Below are positions 1-9,736 of a DNA stretch of 64,000 nucleotides, piece by piece. The DNA lies in contig JACWAH010000020.1 in NCBI GenBank assembly GCA_014874365.1, positions 23,453 to 87,452 of the forward strand, in the 5' to 3' direction. The notes beneath the pieces are model-generated. The model did no database searches, was not told the origin of the DNA, and saw only the letters and a program-made list of their open reading frames with translations. A program made the position numbers and the translations under genes. Numbering within the stretch: position 1 is the first letter of the stretch; the number at the start of each line of letters is the position of its first letter. This stretch comes from Thermoplasmatales archaeon (lineage in GTDB: Archaea; Thermoplasmatota; Thermoplasmata; Thermoplasmatales; Thermoplasmataceae).

Positions 1-1
1 G

Positions 2-979
2 CCATCAAATGTGAAATCTACCGACGTCTTGATGCCTCTTGTTCCTATGTTTCACGTACACTCATGGGGAGTGCCGTACCTTGCCCTCTTCAGGGGGATA
101 AAGTACGTACTGCCGGGGAGATATGACTTCAACGAGATCCCAAAAATAATGAGGAAAGAAAAGGTGACAGTCTCTCTCATGGTTCCATCAATACTATACT
201 TGATCTTGGCAAATCCTGAAGGACCCGGCACACTGAAAGACCTGGGGGTCAGGATAACCATTGGAGGGGGTGCAATTCCCGAGGGACTGGCAAACAGGGC
301 AAAGCAAGCTGGCCTGAGCCTGATCTCTGGTTACGGTATGTCAGAGACGGCACCGGTCATAACATACGGTAATGTGACAAACTCTGCAATGAAACTGGAC
401 AGCGCACAGCGTGAGCGGCTAACCACGTTTTCCTCTGTGCCAGTTCCCCTGGTGGAACTGAGGGTTGTGGACGATCATGGAATGGATGTGCCTAAAGATT
501 CGAAGACCATAGGTGAGATTCAGGTCAGGGCTCCCTGGCTTACGAGCCAGTACGTCAACGACGAAGAGGGAACCAGGAGACTCTGGGACGGAGGATGGAT
601 GCATACCGGAGATCTGGCAGTTTTGAATTCGATAGGGTATGTTTCACTGGTAGACAGGGAGAAGGACGCCGTAAAATCGGGGGGAGAATTCATCCCTACA
701 ATCATACTCGAGGACGCAATCAGTACCTTCCCTGGAGTTGGCGAGGTTGCAGTGGTTGGCAAAAAAGACGAGAAATGGGGAGAGAGGCCGGTGGCATTCA
801 TCTCGGGGTTGAAGGAAATTGATGAAGAAAAGATGAAAGCCCATCTGATGGAATACGTGAACGCAGGAAGGATTGCTAAATTCTGGATTCCCGAAGAATA
901 CCGGTTTATAGAGACCTTCGAGAAGACCAGTACCGGGAAGATAGACAAGAAACCATTGCGGGAAATAATAGAGGGTTAA
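2..979 (+). CDS. AMP-forming acyl-CoA synthetase, 5'-truncated by the window edge
   Basis: This is the C-terminal part of an adenylate-forming (ANL superfamily) fatty or organic acid:CoA ligase, which activates a carboxylic acid with ATP to an acyl-AMP and then a CoA thioester. Visible motifs are SGYGMSETAP (the adenine-binding YGxTE region), the WMHTGDLA core motif, the hinge segment VDREKDAVKSGGE, and the C-terminal catalytic lysine in TSTGKIDKKPLR. The reading frame is open to the first base, so about 200 residues of the ATP-binding N-terminal region lie outside the window. An internal GTG at 11 is not a credible start. Substrate chain length cannot be told. The family call is firm. Confidence 0.9.
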   Translation, partial: PSNVKSTDVLMPLVPMFHVHSWGVPYLALFRGIKYVLPGRYDFNEIPKIMRKEKVTVSLMVPSILYLILANPEGPGTLKDLGVRITIGGGAIPEGLANRAKQAGLSLISGYGMSETAPVITYGNVTNSAMKLDSAQRERLTTFSSVPVPLVELRVVDDHGMDVPKDSKTIGEIQVRAPWLTSQYVNDEEGTRRLWDGGWMHTGDLAVLNSIGYVSLVDREKDAVKSGGEFIPTIILEDAISTFPGVGEVAVVGKKDEKWGERPVAFISGLKEIDEEKMKAHLMEYVNAGRIAKFWIPEEYRFIETFEKTSTGKIDKKPLREIIEG

Positions 980-1044
980 AATCTCATAACAGGCAATAAA
1001 TCTCCGGTTCTTTAAACTATGAAGAATAAGTAAAATGGCGGGAG

Positions 1045-2418
1045 TTAGTTTGGTACTCCCGCTTTCATAACCTTGTCGTAATCCTCTGACGAAATCTTCC
1101 CCGTTTTAAGTGCAAGTTCCTTGATGGACTTGCCCGTATGCATAGATTCCTGGACTATCTTTGCAACCGTGTCATACCCGAGGTATGGGTTCATCAGAGC
1201 TGCAGAGCCAAAACTCGTCTCAAGGTGACGCTTGCAAATTTCGACTTCAGGTTCCAGGCCGTCAATCAGCTTTTCCCTGAACATCTTTACCCCATTCGTA
1301 AGGATGTCAAGGGATCGGGAAAGCTCAAGATCAATTCCGGGCATCATAACGTTCAACTCGAGTTGCCCGGCCTGAACAGACATATTCACCGCCTGCTGGC
1401 TGCCTACTACGGAATGGCAGATAATATTCATAGCCTCTGCAATTGAAGGATTTATCTTTCCAGGCATTATGGATGAGCCCTGCTGGACGGCTGGGATCTT
1501 TATTTCATGTATGCCGGCACCAGGGCCGGAGTAAAGGAGTCTGATATCATTCGAAATCTTGTTAAGGTCAAGAGCGAGATTAGAAACCGAATTCATGACT
1601 CTTGAGAAGTCTGACTGGAACTGCATTATTCCCGGGAGATTTGGGGAGGGAATCCACGAAATGCCAGTCAGTTCCGACAGGGCCTTCACTACCTCAGCCT
1701 GGAACCCTTTTGGGGTGTTGATTCCAGTTCCAACTGCAGTTCCTCCGATGTTAAGCTCTCTCAGGAACTCGATTGCGTTTTCCAACCCTTTCACGTCCCT
1801 CGATACGCCATAAGAGTACGCGGACATCTCTACTCCAAGAGTAACGGGCGCAGCATCCTGAAGATGCGTTCTGCCTGGTTTCACAACAGTCTTCATCTGA
1901 ACTGCTTTCCTGTCAAATGACTCGGCTAGTTTCTTTGCCTCCGAAATTAGTTTCAGGGCTTTCTTCATTGCGGTCAACCTCATCATAGTGGGGAAAACAT
2001 CGTTAGTGCTCTGGGCCATATTCACGTGGTCATTAGGGTGAATTACGCTGTATTCGCCAGCTTGCCTGCCCAGCAGTTCCAGAGCAACATTGGCAATCAC
2101 CTCATTGGAATTCATGTTGAAAGAAGTTCCAGCCCCGGCCTGGAATATGTCGATCCTGAAATCGGATAGATGGTAACCGGAGGAAATTTTGTCGCAGGCC
2201 TTTGCGATAACTTCCGCCTTCTCTTTTGGAAGTTTTCCTATCTTTGCGTTTGTGATAGCTGCGGCCTTTTTGATAGTAACCATGGATATTACATGGTCAG
2301 AATCTGCAGTCTGTCCCGAAATCCTGAAGTTGTCAATTGCCCGGTGGGTATTGACGCCATAAAAAGCCCCTTCAGGGAGTGTAACCTCGCCCAAAACATC
2401 ATGCTCTTTTCTTGCCAT
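1045..2418 (-). CDS. Class II fumarase / aspartate ammonia-lyase family protein
   Basis: This 457-aa protein belongs to the fumarase C/aspartase superfamily, which cleaves C-N or C-O bonds to release fumarate. The family signature GSSIMPGKINP is present, with the substrate-binding segments QAGAGTSFNMNSNEV, HPNDHVNMAQSTND and GRTHLQDAAPVTLG. The GAGTS wording and the segment QAGQLELNVMMP are more typical of aspartase (AspA). HPNDHVNM and GRTHLQDA are seen in fumarase C too, so the reaction is left open. The length fits both. A TATA-like box (about 2437-2446) lies some 25 bp upstream of the ATG, suggesting a leaderless mRNA. It is divergent from the 2-oxoacid oxidoreductase genes, and both would feed the same carbon core. 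Confidence 0.85.
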   Translation of the reverse strand: MARKEHDVLGEVTLPEGAFYGVNTHRAIDNFRISGQTADSDHVISMVTIKKAAAITNAKIGKLPKEKAEVIAKACDKISSGYHLSDFRIDIFQAGAGTSFNMNSNEVIANVALELLGRQAGEYSVIHPNDHVNMAQSTNDVFPTMMRLTAMKKALKLISEAKKLAESFDRKAVQMKTVVKPGRTHLQDAAPVTLGVEMSAYSYGVSRDVKGLENAIEFLRELNIGGTAVGTGINTPKGFQAEVVKALSELTGISWIPSPNLPGIMQFQSDFSRVMNSVSNLALDLNKISNDIRLLYSGPGAGIHEIKIPAVQQGSSIMPGKINPSIAEAMNIICHSVVGSQQAVNMSVQAGQLELNVMMPGIDLELSRSLDILTNGVKMFREKLIDGLEPEVEICKRHLETSFGSAALMNPYLGYDTVAKIVQESMHTGKSIKELALKTGKISSEDYDKVMKAGVPN

Positions 2419-2512
2419 GACAAGGAATCGAATGCAAGTATATACGCAAGTCGCAGTACTTTTAAACGCCTCAAAAATGTATTATATCGACGTGAGATAG
2501 CTGGGGGACTGG

Positions 2513-4255
2513 TTGAGAATAATGAGAGAAGATGAGGTTATCATTAGGGTTGCAGGGGCTGCCGGGGACGGAGTCCAGTCTGCGGGGCAGATCATTGCAA
2601 AGACCTTTTCAAGGAAAGGGTTGAACGTAATGACTTACAATTATTATCAGGATATCGTGAGAGGGGGGCAAAGCTGGTACCAGATCAGGGCTTCCCACAA
2701 GAAAGTTCGATCACAGGGGGACGGGCTCGACATCCTGATTGCACTTAACAAAGATGGAGTGGAAAGGCACACCAACCCGGATATAAACGAAGGGGGTGCC
2801 TCTCCTCTTTCGGGTCTAGCCATTTTCGACACCGCGATCACAGGATATACAGAGAGAAAGGTGGACTACATGCCTTTGCCACTCGTAGAGTTGGCATCGA
2901 AACACAGCAGCTTTCCCCTCATGAAGAATACCGTAGCCATCGGAGCGGCCATGGCTGCTACTGGTGTGGACTTTGAAACTCTTTCTTCTGTAATATTGGA
3001 TGTTTTCGGAAAGAAAGGTAAGGTATCCGAGCAAAACGTCAACGCCGCAAAGGAAGGATACGATCACTACCTTTCGAAGCACAAGCCGATTGGGAAGAAA
3101 CTCGTATTCGGAGACAAAAAGAAGTACCTGATGGGTGGAGGAGAAGCTGTCGGGTTGGGAGCAGTGCGCGGTGGGTTGAAAATGTACATTGGCTATCCAA
3201 TGACCCCAGCCTCGTCCACACTTCATTATCTTGCGGCTCACTCCAAGGACTTCGGTATCTTCGTCAAGATTCCAGAGGATGAAATATCGGCACTTAACAT
3301 GACTATCGGGGCAAACTATGCTGGAGCAAGAGCCATGACCGGTTCATCAGGCGGCGGATTCTCGCTCATGGTCGAAGCACTTGGGCTAGCGGGAATGCTT
3401 GAGATTCCGGTAGTGATCTATGAGTCGCAGAGACCCGGGCCATCGACCGGGTTGCCAACGAAGACAGAACAGGGAGACCTGAATCTGGTGCTTGGGGCGT
3501 CCCAGGGGGACTTTCCCAGGATCGTCTTGAGTCCGAGAAGTGCCGAAGATTGCATAAGCCTGACATCGGAGGCAATGAATCTCGCACAGAAGTACCAAAC
3601 TCCGGTAATAATAATGTCAGATCTGTACCTGGCTGAACACAGCGAGACGGTAGACGAGATAAATCCTGAATTCGCGATCGACGATGGAGACAGGCCAAGA
3701 GACAATGCGGCTGATTACAGGAGGTACCTGCTTACGAAATCCGGAATATCTCCAAGAGCAATTCCAGGACAGAAGGGCCTTATGCACAACGAAGACTCAG
3801 ATGAGCACGATGAGCGCGGTGACGTAGTGAGCGACGCCGAAACCGATCCTACAAAGCGTGTTTCCATGATGGAAAAAAGAATGAAGAAGCTCGACGGGTA
3901 CATAGCGGAGATGCCTCAAACTGATACTTATATGCTGGAAGATGCCGAATTCGTGGTAATACAGTGGGGTTCCACTGCTGGCGTTTCTGAAGAGGCAATT
4001 GATATTCTCAGGTCGAAGGGACACAAGGTTGGTTTAATTGAAATTAACAGGGTATTCCCCTTGAACCCGGATATTGAGAAACTATGTTCCGGAAAAAAGA
4101 AGGTACTAGTGGCAGAAAACAACTTCACGGGGCAGTTTAACCGCCTGCTGAAAGCCGAATTCGGGCTGAAGACCACCCTGGTAAGGAAATTTAACGGAGA
4201 AGCATTTTATCCAAACGAACTGGCTGGTTTAATAGAGGGAGAAATAAAGAGGTGA
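2513..4255 (+). CDS. 2-oxoacid:ferredoxin oxidoreductase, fused gamma-alpha subunit
   Basis: Large subunit (580 aa) of a CoA-dependent 2-oxoacid (pyruvate or 2-oxoglutarate class) ferredoxin oxidoreductase. Residues about 1-190 form the gamma domain (GDGVQSAGQI near the N-terminus). The alpha domain follows, with the conserved YPMTPAS motif and a TGSSGGGFSLM segment typical of pyrimidine-binding domains. Gamma-alpha fusion is the arrangement of the two-subunit archaeal enzymes. The start is either TTG at 2513 or ATG at 2522. A purine-rich GGGGGA lies just upstream, and a TATA-like element (about 2480-2487) is close, so the leader is short. It is coupled to the beta subunit gene through a GTGA overlap. 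Confidence 0.92.
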   Translation: MRIMREDEVIIRVAGAAGDGVQSAGQIIAKTFSRKGLNVMTYNYYQDIVRGGQSWYQIRASHKKVRSQGDGLDILIALNKDGVERHTNPDINEGGASPLSGLAIFDTAITGYTERKVDYMPLPLVELASKHSSFPLMKNTVAIGAAMAATGVDFETLSSVILDVFGKKGKVSEQNVNAAKEGYDHYLSKHKPIGKKLVFGDKKKYLMGGGEAVGLGAVRGGLKMYIGYPMTPASSTLHYLAAHSKDFGIFVKIPEDEISALNMTIGANYAGARAMTGSSGGGFSLMVEALGLAGMLEIPVVIYESQRPGPSTGLPTKTEQGDLNLVLGASQGDFPRIVLSPRSAEDCISLTSEAMNLAQKYQTPVIIMSDLYLAEHSETVDEINPEFAIDDGDRPRDNAADYRRYLLTKSGISPRAIPGQKGLMHNEDSDEHDERGDVVSDAETDPTKRVSMMEKRMKKLDGYIAEMPQTDTYMLEDAEFVVIQWGSTAGVSEEAIDILRSKGHKVGLIEINRVFPLNPDIEKLCSGKKKVLVAENNFTGQFNRLLKAEFGLKTTLVRKFNGEAFYPNELAGLIEGEIKR

Positions 4256-5115
4256 AAAAATTGGTTACATTAAATGAATATAATGGGAAGATCAGGCCCG
4301 ACTGGTGCCCGGCATGTGGAAATTTCGCTCAACTGTCTGCAATTAAGAATGTGCTGGTTGAACTGGCAATTGAACCGGAAAACGTAGCGGTTATTTCGGG
4401 AATAGGCTGCTCCAGCAACCTTCCAGAATTCATTCACGCCTACGGATTTCATGGACTGCATGGCAGATTGATACCAGTGGCTTCCGGAGTCAAATGGGCC
4501 AACAGAAAACTAACGGTTATAGGCTACGGTGGCGACGGCGATGGATTCTTTGAGGGCACACAGCACTTCTACCACACGGCGAAGAGAAACGTTGACATTA
4601 CATACATTGTATCCGATAATCAGATATTCGGGTTGACCACTGGCCAGGCATCGCCAACATCGGAGATAGGCTTTATTTCCAAAACCACTCCTGACGGAAA
4701 CATTGAAAAACCGGTAAACCCGCTGGCATTTGCGCTTGCTGCAGGAGCTACCTTTGTGGCAAGATCCTTTTCTGGCGATCCAAAGCACCTGCAGGAAGTG
4801 ATCAAGCGGGGAATTCTTCATAAAGGGTTTTCATTCATAGACGTTTTCAGCCCCTGCGTTACTTTCAACAAGACAAACACATACGATTACTTCAGGAAGC
4901 GCGTTTACAAATACACAGCTGAAAATCCGGAAGATTTCGAGCAGGCATACAGGGCTGCGCATGAATGGGGAGATAAAATCCCGATAGGAATATTCTACCA
5001 GAAAAAAGAATCCACGTACGAGGATATGGACCCCGTTATCTCTTCTTCCGAAGTACCTATTGCGGCAAGACCCTATAGAAAACTCGACCCGGAAGACTAC
5101 GCAGAATTTCTCTGA
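4252..5115 (+). CDS. 2-oxoacid:ferredoxin oxidoreductase, beta subunit
   Basis: Thiamine-diphosphate-binding subunit (287 aa) that decarboxylates the 2-oxoacid and passes electrons to ferredoxin. Cysteines for the proximal [4Fe-4S] cluster are visible in WCPACGN, GIGCSSN and FSPCVTF. The ThDP/Mg motif GDGDGFFEG is followed by SDNQIFGLTTGQ. The GTG start overlaps the stop of the gamma-alpha gene (GTGA), so the two subunits should be made together. The substrate (pyruvate, 2-oxoglutarate or several) cannot be fixed from the sequence alone. Confidence 0.93.
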   Translation: MKKLVTLNEYNGKIRPDWCPACGNFAQLSAIKNVLVELAIEPENVAVISGIGCSSNLPEFIHAYGFHGLHGRLIPVASGVKWANRKLTVIGYGGDGDGFFEGTQHFYHTAKRNVDITYIVSDNQIFGLTTGQASPTSEIGFISKTTPDGNIEKPVNPLAFALAAGATFVARSFSGDPKHLQEVIKRGILHKGFSFIDVFSPCVTFNKTNTYDYFRKRVYKYTAENPEDFEQAYRAAHEWGDKIPIGIFYQKKESTYEDMDPVISSSEVPIAARPYRKLDPEDYAEFL

Positions 5116-5354
5116 AAGCATTCAGGCATTGGCAGTTTGATTGGATGGTCAGAATAACACAGTCAATTAAAACCTTTAAATTTATTTAACATTACTTCCT
5201 CCATAAAGTCAAGTTCCCTGCCATGTCAGCGGTTGACACCCTCTTTCCGCTTCCTAGGAATGGGCTTATTTCCGGTAAAACATCCAGGCGACCTTTTAAA
5301 ATCTGGCGCAAAGTAATAAATACATGAGTTTCAATGGACTTGACGGAGGTTACT

Positions 5355-8093
5355 ATGGAAAGTAACACGGATAATACACCTAAAGGAACAGGCGGGTCAG
5401 AACCTATTGTACCCCCAAGGAAACCATCATCAGTAGCAAAATGGCAGGCAATAACTGTTGTTTTGATATTGGCAGTGGCAGCTCTTGCGGTTGCATATGC
5501 TCTGAAATCGCCTAGTAGCAGCAGCAGCACGACAGGCCCATCATTACCATCAATAAGCGGTTATACACCGACAGCAACACTGGGCCAGAGCTATGGATTT
5601 GACATAAGTGTGAACAGCAGTTTTTCGAACGCGACGTTTTATTTTGGTGACGGAACCCACACGACTTATACCGCAACAAACGTATCTAACGGTATGATTT
5701 CGGTTTCGCATAAGTATAACACAGCGGGAGAGTACTACATATACTACACGATGAACTTTGGCAAAAATATGCTGAACAATGCCCAAAGCCTGATACCATT
5801 AACTGTATCGCCGACCATAACTGCAGATCAGGCAATTGCACAGTTTTCGGTAAATGTGTCAAGTTCGAGTTCACAGGCTATCAAGAATACCAACATATAC
5901 TATCCTGGAGCTTTCTTCACATATTTCATCGGTTACACTGATATAAACAACTCATCATACTCCGTGGCTTCTCAATCTTATGCGACCCTCTTAAACGATG
6001 TAGCAGTCCCCAGTCTTTCTGGGACGGTAAATCTGTCATCGCCTATCTATACAGTTAACAACGCGGAAACTGGAGTATACGAGGTCCTGATTACCACCAC
6101 CACTGGAACAGGAAACGCAAGTGTGGGATTCAGCAACTTAACGACAACTACCTTTATGTTTGACTTGCCTGTGTTCGGAAACCCTGGAGTTTACACCGCG
6201 CCCATTTTCTCGACGACGAGCACGTTTACCAACGATGAAGTTGTACCATCAGGGTTTAAGACTCTCGACGGCGCAATCGGTTATGATACCGTCAGTTATG
6301 AACTAATGTCCAATATTTACCAGTACCTGGTTCAGTATAACGGGTCATCCAATGGATCATTCTTCCCTGAGCTCGCAACCAACCTTCCAAGTGCGGCGAA
6401 TGGTGAAATTAGCTCCAATAATATGAACTACACTTTCACCATTAGAGCGAACGCAACCTGGCAGGATGGAACCCCAGTTACAGCATACGATGTGTACTAC
6501 AGCTTTGTCAGAACATTGCTATTCGATGCAGGTCAACCCGGAACGCCCGGATGGATTATAGCTCAGGTATTGCTACCAGGTGATTATTACACCAGCAACA
6601 CCTACCAGAACATCACCACAGCTCTAACGTACGACAACAGCACAAACTCGATAACCTTCCACTTCGTGGCTCCAGAGACACCAACATACATATTCCAGCT
6701 GCTGGCTTCAAGTGGGGACTTCATAATGAATGCCAACTGGCTCATCGCACACGGAGCAGGGATAACCTTCACGCAGGCAGGATTCAACGCTTACAAGGCG
6801 CAGGGTAACGCAGTGAACTATAATCAATATGTTCAGTTCCATGCAATGGCCGATGGTCCATACATGATAGAATATGTTAGTCCCGGTTCAGAAGTAGTTC
6901 TTGTAGCAAACCCTGACTTCCAGTCACCGGGTCCATGGTACCCCGCTGCAAAGGAAACAACAGTCAACATTGTATATGTTTCAACCTACAACACAGCGGT
7001 GCTCAACCTAGAGTCTGGATCCGCGCAGACAGCAGCCGGCATCCCAACAACCGTTTGGAGCCAGGTTCTCGCCATGCAGAACAACCATATCATCAACATA
7101 TACCCGGTTCCTACACTGGACATCTATTGGTTCAACATCAACGCGAATGTGAACCTGACAATGCTGAGCGCGCTTTACCCAACTTCGAACCTACCAGCGA
7201 CATTGTTCACTTCCCTTGCAATGAGGCAGGTGTTATCATACACTTTCAACTACCAGTACTATATCAACCAGCAGCTGGGAAACAAGGTGTACAACACAAT
7301 ATTCGGCGCTAACTACGCGGGAATGCTACCTACAGGAATGCTGTACGCACAGAACCTATCAAATCTCGTTGCCGCCGGTGCACCAGCACCCACATTCGAT
7401 CTAATTACGGCACACCACTACTGGAGCCAGTTCATCAACAGCTCTGCGAACGCAGTATTCGGGATTACGTCCAACGGAATGTACAACGGCAAACAGCTGA
7501 GCTTCCCGATCATTACTTTCGATCAGGATCCAGTTGACGAAGCGGCAGCAGCCACATGGGCAAGTAACCTGTCACAAGTGATATTCGGTACCTCAGCTGA
7601 CTCCGGTCAGTTCCCCGTTGCACCCACGAGTTTCGTCAACCTGCTTGGATACATGGTACAGGGACAAAACCCCGCGCCAATCTATGAACTTGGCTGGGCT
7701 CCAGACTATCCTAACCCCACGGATTACATGGGACCGATGGCACTTCCAATCAACTCAAGCACGTATCCAGGTGCGAACGACTTTACCCCATATTGGTTCA
7801 ATGGCAACGCAAGCAACCCAACTCCAAACGGAACCGAAGCAGCAACATTGACCACCATGGTTAATGAGTATGCCAACGGTACAAACGCAACTCTACCGCA
7901 AGCTAAGCAGCAGGCCGCATTCCAGCAGATGAATGAGAACTTGGTAAACATGAGCTTCTACGTATACCTATTCCAGGCATATGGATTCCAGCTCATCTCA
8001 TCCAAAGTGCCATCTAATGTTGTCTACCAAGACCTGGAAAATGTCATGATATCGGCTTCCGGATATTTGTACAACTACTTCTATACCACTTAA
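5355..8093 (+). CDS. Family 5 (peptide-type) ABC transporter substrate-binding protein with PKD-like domain
   Basis: Membrane-anchored binding protein (912 aa) that would capture oligopeptides or similar solutes outside the cell for the permeases encoded downstream. One membrane segment (WQAITVVLILAVAALAVAYAL) follows a short cytoplasmic tail. A Ser-rich linker and a PKD-like fold (YFGDGTHTTY, then HKYNTAGEYYIYY) come next, followed by an SBP_bac_5 domain beginning near FKTLDGAIGYDTVSYELMSN. Many NxS/T sequons suggest heavy N-glycosylation. I chose the ATG at 5355 because a GGAGGT lies 5 nt upstream (5345-5350); the in-frame ATG at 5334 has no such site. The gene ends at a long T-rich run, so it may often be transcribed apart from the permeases. 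Confidence 0.88.
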   Translation: MESNTDNTPKGTGGSEPIVPPRKPSSVAKWQAITVVLILAVAALAVAYALKSPSSSSSTTGPSLPSISGYTPTATLGQSYGFDISVNSSFSNATFYFGDGTHTTYTATNVSNGMISVSHKYNTAGEYYIYYTMNFGKNMLNNAQSLIPLTVSPTITADQAIAQFSVNVSSSSSQAIKNTNIYYPGAFFTYFIGYTDINNSSYSVASQSYATLLNDVAVPSLSGTVNLSSPIYTVNNAETGVYEVLITTTTGTGNASVGFSNLTTTTFMFDLPVFGNPGVYTAPIFSTTSTFTNDEVVPSGFKTLDGAIGYDTVSYELMSNIYQYLVQYNGSSNGSFFPELATNLPSAANGEISSNNMNYTFTIRANATWQDGTPVTAYDVYYSFVRTLLFDAGQPGTPGWIIAQVLLPGDYYTSNTYQNITTALTYDNSTNSITFHFVAPETPTYIFQLLASSGDFIMNANWLIAHGAGITFTQAGFNAYKAQGNAVNYNQYVQFHAMADGPYMIEYVSPGSEVVLVANPDFQSPGPWYPAAKETTVNIVYVSTYNTAVLNLESGSAQTAAGIPTTVWSQVLAMQNNHIINIYPVPTLDIYWFNINANVNLTMLSALYPTSNLPATLFTSLAMRQVLSYTFNYQYYINQQLGNKVYNTIFGANYAGMLPTGMLYAQNLSNLVAAGAPAPTFDLITAHHYWSQFINSSANAVFGITSNGMYNGKQLSFPIITFDQDPVDEAAAATWASNLSQVIFGTSADSGQFPVAPTSFVNLLGYMVQGQNPAPIYELGWAPDYPNPTDYMGPMALPINSSTYPGANDFTPYWFNGNASNPTPNGTEAATLTTMVNEYANGTNATLPQAKQQAAFQQMNENLVNMSFYVYLFQAYGFQLISSKVPSNVVYQDLENVMISASGYLYNYFYTT

Positions 8094-8103
8094 GGAAGTA
8101 GTT

Positions 8104-8151
8104 AATTTTTATTTTTTATAATTTTTATTTTTTTTCTTTTTTTAGTTTTTA
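8104..8151 (+). terminator. T-rich transcription terminator after the binding-protein gene
   Basis: Directly after the stop codon there are several uninterrupted T runs (for example TTTTTTATAATTTTTATTTT) and no stable hairpin. Oligo-T tracts on the non-template strand are the usual archaeal termination signal. This would allow much higher levels of the binding protein than of the downstream permeases. Confidence 0.7.
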
Positions 8152-8568
8152 AAATTGTGGTTTTATATCATGGTGACAACACAACCCTAACAAATTTTAG
8201 AGTTGCAATATTATTGCTTTACACGCATTTCATGTGTATCCCAGAACAAAACAAAACTGCTTGAGTTTGGTACAAATACACTTATCGACAAGAATCGGTG
8301 ATCTCAGATTGTGCCCACCTCAAGACCCCGGATTTGACAACGCTCTTTCAATTACAACTGCAAAGAATAAGAAGGAATAAATCGGGAAACAGTGAAAAAT
8401 CAGGTTTTTGAGTTTTGCAGTGAAAATAAATGCGTTTCACCAGGATCAAGTTTGGTTTCATCGAAGTTCACAAGATTGCTCAAGGGTCCGTTCTGCGGAC
8501 GATGTGCTGATTGGGCTCACCGCCAATACAACAAGATTAAATATCTATATTTACATCCTATGCAGCGT
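8152..8568 (+). promoter_or_regulatory. Intergenic region with promoter for the ABC permease operon
   Basis: About 415 bp without a convincing gene. An open frame runs through its last 177 bases into the permease, but its product there (Cys-rich, no signal) does not look like protein. A clear AT-rich box, TTAAATATCTATATTTA (8537-8553), sits about 25 bp before the ATGs at 8560 and 8569. This points to a separate promoter giving a leaderless permease mRNA. I see nothing else recognisable here. Confidence 0.6.
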
Positions 8569-9723
8569 ATGGAACTGAAATACTTCATATTGAGAAGATC
8601 GCTGGTCATCATACCTACTCTTATGGGACTTACTGTTATAACCTTCATTCTTCTTTGGGGGCTGGGCCCGGAACTGATTTACAGGGGGATAAACTCTTCA
8701 CCTAAAGTGAATATTCCCCTGAGCCAGCAAGCTCTTATCCTGTCGCAGAATGGCTTCAGTGCCGCAGTCGTTAACGGGAAACTTGTTTTTACCAATCCAA
8801 TAGGAATGTACTTCAATTTCGTTTCGGATTTATTCAGGGGAAACTGGGGATACATAATAGGCCAACCTCTTACTGCCCCTACACTGCAAGCTATAGAATT
8901 CTATTTTCCTAATACTATACAGCTGGCTGTTGGCGCCACGGTAATGGCGCTTTTGATAGCCATGCCTCTTGGAACATATATAGGGGCAAGGCCAAACAGT
9001 GCATCCGATCAGGTAGGGAGGATCTTTTCGTTGAGCGGATATGCGTTGCCCGCTTTCTGGCTCGGATTGGTGCTGATTGTTCTCTTTGGAAACAACGGAA
9101 CCGCGGGATTTGGGAATGGTACGTCCGGAAATACGCCAGTCGGAATAATTCCGTATCTTAACATCTTCCCATATTTCGGAAACGGGACAGAATTTTTGTC
9201 TACAACGGCACCCAAGGGCTTCTTCAGCTCCACTTTTGGCCAGACTCTCCCGACTCACATTTTTCTGATTGACTCCCTGATAGCTGGTAAATTGAACTAT
9301 TTCGTGATCGCGCTTGCTCACATGGTACTCCCTGTAGCTACGGTTACGTATGGGGTGCTTGCCGGGATTCTCAGGTTTATTAGGGCTGGAATGGTCGACG
9401 CCTCAGGACAGGAGTTTGTTAAGACAGCAAGGGCCAAAGGCGTTCCTGAGGGACAGGTTATCAAGAAACATATTAGAAAAAATGCATTGCTCCCAACGGT
9501 TACGGTGTTAGGATTGCTCATCTCCGGACTCTTGGGGGGAGTGGTAACGGTGGAGATTGTTTTCAATTACAAGGGAATAGGTTGGCTTGCAGTTCAAGCT
9601 GCTTTGAATTACCAGGCGTGGGGAATACTCGCTATTACTTTCCTGTTCGGCATTATCTTGATGGTTACAAACCTGATTGTGGATGTAGTTTACGCTTTTA
9701 TGGACCCGAGGATCAGATATTGA
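8569..9723 (+). CDS. Peptide-type ABC transporter permease, DppB-like
   Basis: First integral membrane subunit (384 aa) of the importer. It starts with the typical MELKYFILRRSLVIIPTLMGL, in which a basic stretch precedes the first helix. It has about six transmembrane segments and the binding-protein-dependent permease loop (EFVKTARAKGVPEGQVIKKHIRKNALLP) that contacts the ATPases. A long loop between helices 1 and 2 and a Gly/Asn-rich extracellular loop near residues 180-240 make it longer than the usual 310-340 residues. The start is ATG 8569 or ATG 8560; both suit a leaderless transcript from the box at 8537. It is followed after a short gap by the DppC-like gene. Confidence 0.88.
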   Translation: MELKYFILRRSLVIIPTLMGLTVITFILLWGLGPELIYRGINSSPKVNIPLSQQALILSQNGFSAAVVNGKLVFTNPIGMYFNFVSDLFRGNWGYIIGQPLTAPTLQAIEFYFPNTIQLAVGATVMALLIAMPLGTYIGARPNSASDQVGRIFSLSGYALPAFWLGLVLIVLFGNNGTAGFGNGTSGNTPVGIIPYLNIFPYFGNGTEFLSTTAPKGFFSSTFGQTLPTHIFLIDSLIAGKLNYFVIALAHMVLPVATVTYGVLAGILRFIRAGMVDASGQEFVKTARAKGVPEGQVIKKHIRKNALLPTVTVLGLLISGLLGGVVTVEIVFNYKGIGWLAVQAALNYQAWGILAITFLFGIILMVTNLIVDVVYAFMDPRIRY

Positions 9724-9736
9724 AAGGGTGTTGGAA

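Noticed and set aside
5334..5354. Earlier ATG for the ABC binding protein
   Set aside because: The GGAGGT ribosome binding site lies between the two ATGs and points to 5355.
8392..8568. 177-base 5' extension of the DppB-like permease
   Set aside because: It crosses the TATA-like box at 8537-8553, its peptide is Cys-rich and unlike any permease N-terminus, and the family start fits ATG 8569.
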